A stretch of 9,681 nt of DNA. It comes from an uncultured Ancrocorticia sp. (GTDB taxonomy: Bacteria > Actinomycetota > Actinomycetes > Actinomycetales > Actinomycetaceae). The first letter of the stretch is position 1. Every line of letters starts with the position of its first letter. Location of the stretch: NCBI GenBank assembly GCA_905373325.1, contig CAJPTB010000044.1, positions 1-9,681 on the forward strand, in the 5' to 3' direction. The notes beneath the pieces were generated by a model, which was not told the origin of the DNA, did not search any database, and was given only the letters and a program-made list of their open reading frames with translations. Shown piece by piece: positions 5,985-9,681 of the stretch. The position numbers and the translations under genes were made by a program.

Positions 5985-7262
5985 GTGACCGTCGTTAAAA
6001 TCGCCCTTCTCGGAGCGGGAACCGTGGGAACCCAGGTCGCCCGCCTGCTTTCGGAGCAAAAGGAGGACCTCGCCGCCAGATCGGGCGCCCAGCTCGAGCT
6101 CGTGGGAATTGCTGTGAGGGATGTCTCAGCCCCTCGCGACCCCGCCGTCGACAGGTCCCTTCTGACGGACGACCCCGAGTCGATCATCGACGAGGCGGAC
6201 GTCGTCATTGAGCTCATGGGCGGAATCGAACCCGCGCGCTCCTACATTCTTCGAGCGTTCGCCGCGGGCGCATCGGTCGTCACGGGCAACAAGGCGCTTC
6301 TCGCGGCCCACGGCCCCGAACTTTACGAGGCCGCGGCGCGGGCCGACGTCGACCTTTACTACGAGGCCGCGGTGGCAGGCGCGGTTCCCGTCGTCTACGG
6401 ACTGCGCGAATCGCTTGCGGGCGACAGAATCACGGCCGTTTTGGGCATCGTCAACGGCACGACGAACTACATTCTCGACGAGATGACCGTGAAGGGCCTC
6501 GATTTTGACGAAGCGCTCGCCAAAGCGCAGGAGCTGGGCTACGCGGAGGCCGACCCCACCGCCGACGTCGACGGCCTCGACGCCGCGGCCAAGTGCGCGA
6601 TTCTCGCCTCGCTCGCCTTCCACACCCGCGTGGGCATCGACGATGTGCACGTCCACGGCATTCGCTCGATAACGAAGGCGGACATCGAATCCGCCGGACG
6701 TTCGGGGTGCGTGGTGAAGCTTGTGGCGTCGGCCAAGCGCCGCCCCGAAGGCATCGAATTGCACGTCGGCCCGACACTCGTTCCGCTCGATCATCCGCTG
6801 GCCTCCGTTCGCGGGGCGTTCAATGCGGTCGTCATCGAGGCGGAGGCGGCCGATCGGCTCATGTTCTACGGCCCCGGGGCCGGGGGAGCTCCGACGGCCT
6901 CGGCCGTTCTTTCCGACGTCGTCGCCGCCGCCTCGCACAAGGTCGACGGCGGGCGCGCCCCTCGTGAACTCATATACGGGGACATTCCGGTGCTCGAAGC
7001 CTCGCGCGGACGTTCGAGCTTCCAGGCGGAGTTCGCCGTGCGCGACGAAATCGGCGTGTTGACGAAGGTCACAGGCGTGTTCGCCGCACACGGCGTCTCG
7101 ATCAGGGCCGTCGTCCAGACGGCCGGAGAAGACGGGCTGGCTCGTCTGACCGTCAGCACGCACGAGGCCCTCCAAGCGGATCTCGAGGCGACTCTGGCCG
7201 AGCTGGCCGACGCCGAGTTCATTTCCGAGGTTCACAACGTCAACCGAGTGGAGGAATCCTGA
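5985..7262 (+). CDS. hom: Homoserine dehydrogenase with C-terminal ACT domain
   Basis: The 425-residue enzyme reduces aspartate 4-semialdehyde to L-homoserine with NAD(P)H, the committed step to threonine and methionine. The N-terminal Rossmann domain has GAGTVG at 10-15. The catalytic domain shows NKALLA (Lys103), the signature [11 protein letters not shown] at 154-164, [19 protein letters not shown] with Asp199 and Lys203, and [16 protein letters not shown] near 297-311. Residues ~346-425 are an ACT domain, the usual site of threonine feedback inhibition in this monofunctional Gram-positive type; no aspartokinase domain is fused. The start is GTG 5985, 4 nt after AAAGGAG (5974-5980), which places the Rossmann strand VVKIALLG at the correct N-terminal position. 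The TGA stop overlaps the thrC ATG by one base. No threonine/isoleucine-rich leader peptide was seen upstream. Confidence 0.97.
   Translation: MTVVKIALLGAGTVGTQVARLLSEQKEDLAARSGAQLELVGIAVRDVSAPRDPAVDRSLLTDDPESIIDEADVVIELMGGIEPARSYILRAFAAGASVVTGNKALLAAHGPELYEAAARADVDLYYEAAVAGAVPVVYGLRESLAGDRITAVLGIVNGTTNYILDEMTVKGLDFDEALAKAQELGYAEADPTADVDGLDAAAKCAILASLAFHTRVGIDDVHVHGIRSITKADIESAGRSGCVVKLVASAKRRPEGIELHVGPTLVPLDHPLASVRGAFNAVVIEAEAADRLMFYGPGAGGAPTASAVLSDVVAAASHKVDGGRAPRELIYGDIPVLEASRGRSSFQAEFAVRDEIGVLTKVTGVFAAHGVSIRAVVQTAGEDGLARLTVSTHEALQADLEATLAELADAEFISEVHNVNRVEES
7250..7255 (+). promoter_or_regulatory. Shine-Dalgarno of thrC
   Basis: GGAGGA lies within the last codons of hom, 6 nt before ATG 7262. 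It supports the overlapping start and gives thrC its own strong ribosome site, unlike thrB. Confidence 0.75.
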
Positions 7263-8359
7263 TGGCGCATCAGTGGCAAGGGCTCATTCGCGAGTATGCC
7301 GATTGGCTTCCCTTCGACGACGGCGATCCGATCGTCACCCTGAAGGAAGGCGGAACCCCGCTCGTCCGCGCCCGCGCCCTTGACGCGCGAACAGGGGCTT
7401 GCGTCTACGTCAAGGTCGAAGGCGCCAACCCCACGGGCTCCTTCAAAGACCGCGGAATGACGACCGCCATTTCCCAGGTGCTGACAACCGACGCAAAAGT
7501 CGTCGCGTGCGCCTCGACCGGCAACACGTCGGCTTCGGCCGCCGCCTATGCGGCAGCCGCCGGTTTGAGCGCCGCCGTCATCTTGCCCGCGGGAAAGATC
7601 GCCGCCGGGAAGCTTGCTCAGGCGATCGTCCACGGCGCCACGCTCGTCGCCGTCGACGGGAACTTCGACGATTGTTTGAGGATCGTCCGCGAACTGACCG
7701 AAAGCCATCCCGTCGCCCTCGTCAATTCCGTCAATCCATACCGGCTTCAAGGGCAGAAGACGGCCGCATTCGAGATCGTCGACGAGCTGGGCGACGCCCC
7801 CGACATCCACGTGCTCCCAGTGGGCAACGCCGGAAACATCAGCGCCTACTGGATGGGCTATTGCGAATACGCAGGCCGCACCGCCCTCACCTCGATGGCC
7901 CGCACCGCCGGAGCGGCTCCCGTTTCGACGAAGGTTCCTCAGATGTGGGGCGTCCAAGCGTGGGGCGCCGCTCCGCTCGTGCTCGGCCGCGTCGTCGAGA
8001 ACCCGGAGACCGTGGCCACGGCTATCAGGATCGGAAATCCGGCGTCGTGGAAGTACGCCGAGGCGGCCCGCGACGATTCGCGGGGCTGGATCGACAGGGT
8101 GACTGACGAGCAGATCCTTCAAGCTCAATCGATTCTCGCCGCAGAGACGGGCGTTTTCGTCGAACCGGGGTCGGCCGCTTCCATCGCCGGGCTTTTGCAG
8201 GCCGCGGAACAAGGGAAGGTGCCCGAAGGCGCGACTATTGTGTGCACCGTCACGGGCAACGGCCTCAAGGACACGGCCACCGCGCTCGAGGGGCGCGAAC
8301 TGTCCTTCGACCCGGTTGCGCCCACTCTTGAGGCGGTCGCATCCGCTTTGGATTTGTGA
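7262..8359 (+). CDS. thrC: Threonine synthase
   Basis: The 365-residue fold II PLP enzyme converts O-phospho-L-homoserine to L-threonine and phosphate. The PLP lysine is Lys62 in [27 protein letters not shown] (83-98) contacts the cofactor, VGNAGN (187-192) is the phosphate-binding loop, and TVTGNGLKD (329-337) closes the site. Length agrees with the short actinobacterial form (about 360 residues) rather than the longer enterobacterial and yeast form. A Ser/Ala/Thr-rich stretch near residues 210-224 ([14 protein letters not shown]) is probably a surface loop. ATG 7262 shares its A with the hom TGA and is preceded by GGAGGA. The TGA stop overlaps the thrB start. The order hom-thrC-thrB is typical for actinobacteria, where thrC precedes thrB although ThrB acts first. 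Confidence 0.97.
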   Translation: MAHQWQGLIREYADWLPFDDGDPIVTLKEGGTPLVRARALDARTGACVYVKVEGANPTGSFKDRGMTTAISQVLTTDAKVVACASTGNTSASAAAYAAAAGLSAAVILPAGKIAAGKLAQAIVHGATLVAVDGNFDDCLRIVRELTESHPVALVNSVNPYRLQGQKTAAFEIVDELGDAPDIHVLPVGNAGNISAYWMGYCEYAGRTALTSMARTAGAAPVSTKVPQMWGVQAWGAAPLVLGRVVENPETVATAIRIGNPASWKYAEAARDDSRGWIDRVTDEQILQAQSILAAETGVFVEPGSAASIAGLLQAAEQGKVPEGATIVCTVTGNGLKDTATALEGRELSFDPVAPTLEAVASALDL

Positions 8360-9279
8360 TGCGCATCGTGCGGGCGACGGCGGGAGTGAGGGTTCCCGCC
8401 ACATCGGGAAATCTAGGGCCGGGATTCGACTGCCTGGGGCTCGCCCACAACGTGTGGGACGAAGTCCACGTGCGGTTGACCACCGGGGCCACGCGCGTCC
8501 ATATTCTGGGCGAGGGTCGGAGCACGCTCCCCACCGACGATTCCCACCTCATCGTCAGGGCGATGAGGCGTGGCTTCGACGCCGCGGGGCTCCCGCAAGC
8601 CGGAATCGAGCTCAACTGCCGCAACGGAATCGCCCAGGGAAGAGGACTCGGATCGAGCGCGGCCGCAGTTGTCGCGGGGCTTATGCTCGTGCGAGGCCTT
8701 GTCGACCAACCCGAGCTTTTCGACGACGACGCAGTCCTGCGCCTCGCCACGGAATTCGAGGGGCACCCCGACAACGCGGCGCCCGCGCTTCACGGCGGGG
8801 CGGTTCTTTCGTGGATGGCGGACGAGGGCCCCAAGGCTGTGAAGATCGACGTCGCAAAAGAGATAAAGACCACCCTTTTGGTTCCCGATGCGGAATTGGC
8901 CACCGAAGCCGCGCGCTCTGTTTTGCCCTCCGATGTGCCCCATGGGGATGCGGCTTTCAACGCGTCCAGGGCGGCCATGCTGGTTCTTGCGCTTCAAGGG
9001 AGGCCGGACTTGCTCCTCGAGGCGACTGGCGACCGCCTGCATCAGGGCTATCGGGCCGATTCCATGCCGGAATCGGCTGAAGTCCTTCGGGCTTTGCGGG
9101 AGGCGGAATGGCCCGCTGTCATTTCCGGGGCGGGCCCTTCGGTGCTCGTTTTTGACAAATTGGATCGGCGCACGCGGGATCTTCTCGCCGCCCGGGGGTT
9201 CAGATCGATCACCGCGGGAATCGGCAGCGGCGCGCGCCTCATCGAAGAATCGCGAGGGAGTGACGCAACGGTCCGTTAA
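8359..9279 (+). CDS. thrB: Homoserine kinase (GHMP family)
   Basis: The 306-residue kinase phosphorylates L-homoserine with ATP, making the substrate of ThrC. The GHMP motifs are all visible: motif 1 PATSGNLGPGFD at 13-24, the phosphate loop GRGLGSSAAA at 94-103, EGHPDNAAPALHGG at 134-147, and motif 3 SGAGPSVLVF at 256-265. Motif 1 has Gly17 where most ThrB proteins have Ala (SANLGPGFD); the substitution is conservative and activity is expected. ATG 8359 overlaps the thrC TGA by one base, matching the hom/thrC junction. GTG 8356, one codon earlier, is an equally open alternative. No good Shine-Dalgarno is present, so translation probably depends on coupling to thrC. The TAA stop is followed by a 235-bp leader before rho with no visible intrinsic terminator. 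Confidence 0.96.
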   Translation: MRIVRATAGVRVPATSGNLGPGFDCLGLAHNVWDEVHVRLTTGATRVHILGEGRSTLPTDDSHLIVRAMRRGFDAAGLPQAGIELNCRNGIAQGRGLGSSAAAVVAGLMLVRGLVDQPELFDDDAVLRLATEFEGHPDNAAPALHGGAVLSWMADEGPKAVKIDVAKEIKTTLLVPDAELATEAARSVLPSDVPHGDAAFNASRAAMLVLALQGRPDLLLEATGDRLHQGYRADSMPESAEVLRALREAEWPAVISGAGPSVLVFDKLDRRTRDLLAARGFRSITAGIGSGARLIEESRGSDATVR

Positions 9280-9384
9280 AATTCGGTGGACTCAGAGGAA
9301 CGTGGAAAGGAGAAGACGCGCCGGTTGGGGAGAAGAACTCGCCGGGAACTTCCTTAAAATGTAGGTGCCGATAGAAAATGCTGC

Positions 9385-9390
9385 TATTCT
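9385..9390 (+). promoter_or_regulatory. Possible rho -10 box
   Basis: TATTCT fits TANNNT and lies in the most A/T-rich part of the gap. The -35 region (TAGGTG at 17 nt spacing) is poor, so this is a weak call. Confidence 0.3.
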
Positions 9391-9434
9391 AGAACCAGCT
9401 CGGAGAGACCAGAGGCGTCCCCGGCTATTCCCTT

Positions 9435-9458
9435 CACCGAAATTACGCACATTCGGTG
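9435..9458 (+). promoter_or_regulatory. Stem-loop 1 in the rho leader
   Basis: CACCGAA (9435-9441) and TTCGGTG (9452-9458) are perfect inverted repeats around a 10-nt loop. No T-run follows, so it is not an intrinsic terminator. Confidence 0.5.
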
Positions 9459-9475
9459 TTATTCCCCCACAAGTC

Positions 9476-9499
9476 GATTGTCGACACAGGCCGACAATC
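9476..9499 (+). promoter_or_regulatory. Stem-loop 2, next to the rho Shine-Dalgarno
   Basis: GATTGTCG (9476-9483) and CGACAATC (9492-9499) pair perfectly around the 8-nt loop ACACAGGC and end 1 nt before the ribosome site GAGGAAGGA (9501-9509). The left arm can instead form a competing hairpin, GTCGA-TTG-TCGAC (9473-9485), so two exclusive folds exist. Confidence 0.55.
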
Positions 9500-9500
9500 C

Positions 9501-9509
9501 GAGGAAGGA
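9501..9509 (+). promoter_or_regulatory. Shine-Dalgarno of rho
   Basis: GAGGAAGGA is purine-rich and lies 5 nt before GTG 9515. It decides for this GTG over ATG 9548, which is inside the conserved N-terminal domain. Confidence 0.7.
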
Positions 9510-9514
9510 ACCTC

Positions 9515-9681
9515 GTGAGCCAAATCAACCTGGGCGCGGTATCGACCATGCGCCTGCCCGAACTGCGGGAAGCGGCTAAAGCTCTGGGTCTTGAGGTTGA
9601 CCCGAAAGCCAAGAAGGCAGATCTTGTCGCCGCGATTCGATCCGTAACGGGACCGGCGCGGCGCGGACGCCCGCCCAAAAA
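9515..9681 (+). CDS. rho: Transcription termination factor Rho, N-terminal fragment
   Basis: Only 55 codons are visible before the window ends. The start, with GTG read as Met, is MSQINLGAVSTMRLPELREA; it continues with a helix-turn of the SAP-like Rho N-terminal domain (LPELREAAKALGL, then KKADLVAAIRS), followed by a basic ARRGRPPK stretch. In actinobacterial Rho proteins this fold is followed by a long, Arg/Gly/Asp-rich insertion before the RNA-binding OSB domain, and the basic stretch looks like its beginning. The RNA-binding and ATPase domains are beyond the window, so the family call rests on this fold and on position: rho directly follows thrB in mycobacteria and relatives. Rho is the hexameric RNA helicase that ends transcription at C-rich unstructured RNA. 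Confidence 0.88.
   Translation, partial: MSQINLGAVSTMRLPELREAAKALGLEVDPKAKKADLVAAIRSVTGPARRGRPPK

Larger units (their letters stand above)
9280..9514 (+). other. thrB-rho intergenic region and rho leader
   Basis: There is no gene of usual size in these 235 bp. A possible -10 TATTCT lies at 9385-9390 in a TGCTGCTATTCT context, with no good -35; a start near 9396 would give a leader of about 119 nt. The leader has a 45-nt stretch (9426-9470) with 16 C and only 5 G, unusual for this genome. It contains two perfect stem-loops, listed separately, and duplicated TATTCCC (9426-9432 and 9460-9466) around the first. No T-run terminator follows thrB, so readthrough from the threonine operon into rho is possible. 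Confidence 0.55.

Noticed and set aside
5576..6217. Open reading frame extending aroD about 214 codons upstream on the minus strand
   Set aside because: It crosses low-complexity repeats and antisense hom, has no recognisable domain, and aroD has a well-placed Shine-Dalgarno at ATG 5575. The frame is open because the 18-bp period is a multiple of three and the DNA is GC-rich.

Overview
The window is from a high-GC Gram-positive bacterium (Actinomycetota). The evidence is strong G/C bias at third codon positions, GTG starts with AGGAG-type ribosome sites, and the gene order argS, lysA, hom, thrC, thrB, rho. That order matches the well-known mycobacterial and corynebacterial arrangement (argS-lysA-thrA-thrC-thrB-rho). 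A type I 3-dehydroquinate dehydratase in place of the type II enzyme usual in actinobacteria, and the compact style, fit an Actinomycetaceae-like lineage; that family guess is inference. No mobile element, CRISPR array or phage gene is visible.

Layout. Bases 2-649 hold the C-terminal part of a secreted-type M23 metallopeptidase, followed 4 nt later by a cytoplasmic-type glycerophosphodiester phosphodiesterase (654-1430). A tRNA-Arg(CCG) lies on the minus strand (1472-1544) and diverges from argS (1640-3316), whose promoter appears to produce a leaderless mRNA. lysA follows argS after 7 nt (3324-4709). Next comes aroD on the opposite strand (4763-5575), then a 409-bp repeat-rich gap. The threonine operon hom-thrC-thrB (5985-9279) has 1-nt stop/start overlaps at both junctions. 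A 235-bp structured leader precedes rho, which starts at GTG 9515 and runs off the window.

Function. lysA (last step of lysine synthesis) and hom-thrC-thrB (homoserine to threonine) are the two branches leaving aspartate semialdehyde. hom has a C-terminal ACT domain, so threonine feedback on the enzyme is likely. argS and tRNA-Arg(CCG) are an enzyme and one of its substrates. aroD belongs to the shikimate pathway and is the gene that breaks the usual lysA-hom adjacency.

The most unusual feature is intergenic DNA rather than a protein. Tandem repeats with an 18-bp period occur at three separate gene junctions: 1433-1468, 4704-4757 and 5761-5940. A second degenerate array of about 23 bp lies just upstream of aroD. 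The two larger 18-bp arrays bracket aroD and share a GCGGACTG core. The rho leader, with two perfect stem-loops (one ending next to the Shine-Dalgarno) and a C-rich, G-poor stretch, is the best candidate for an RNA control element.
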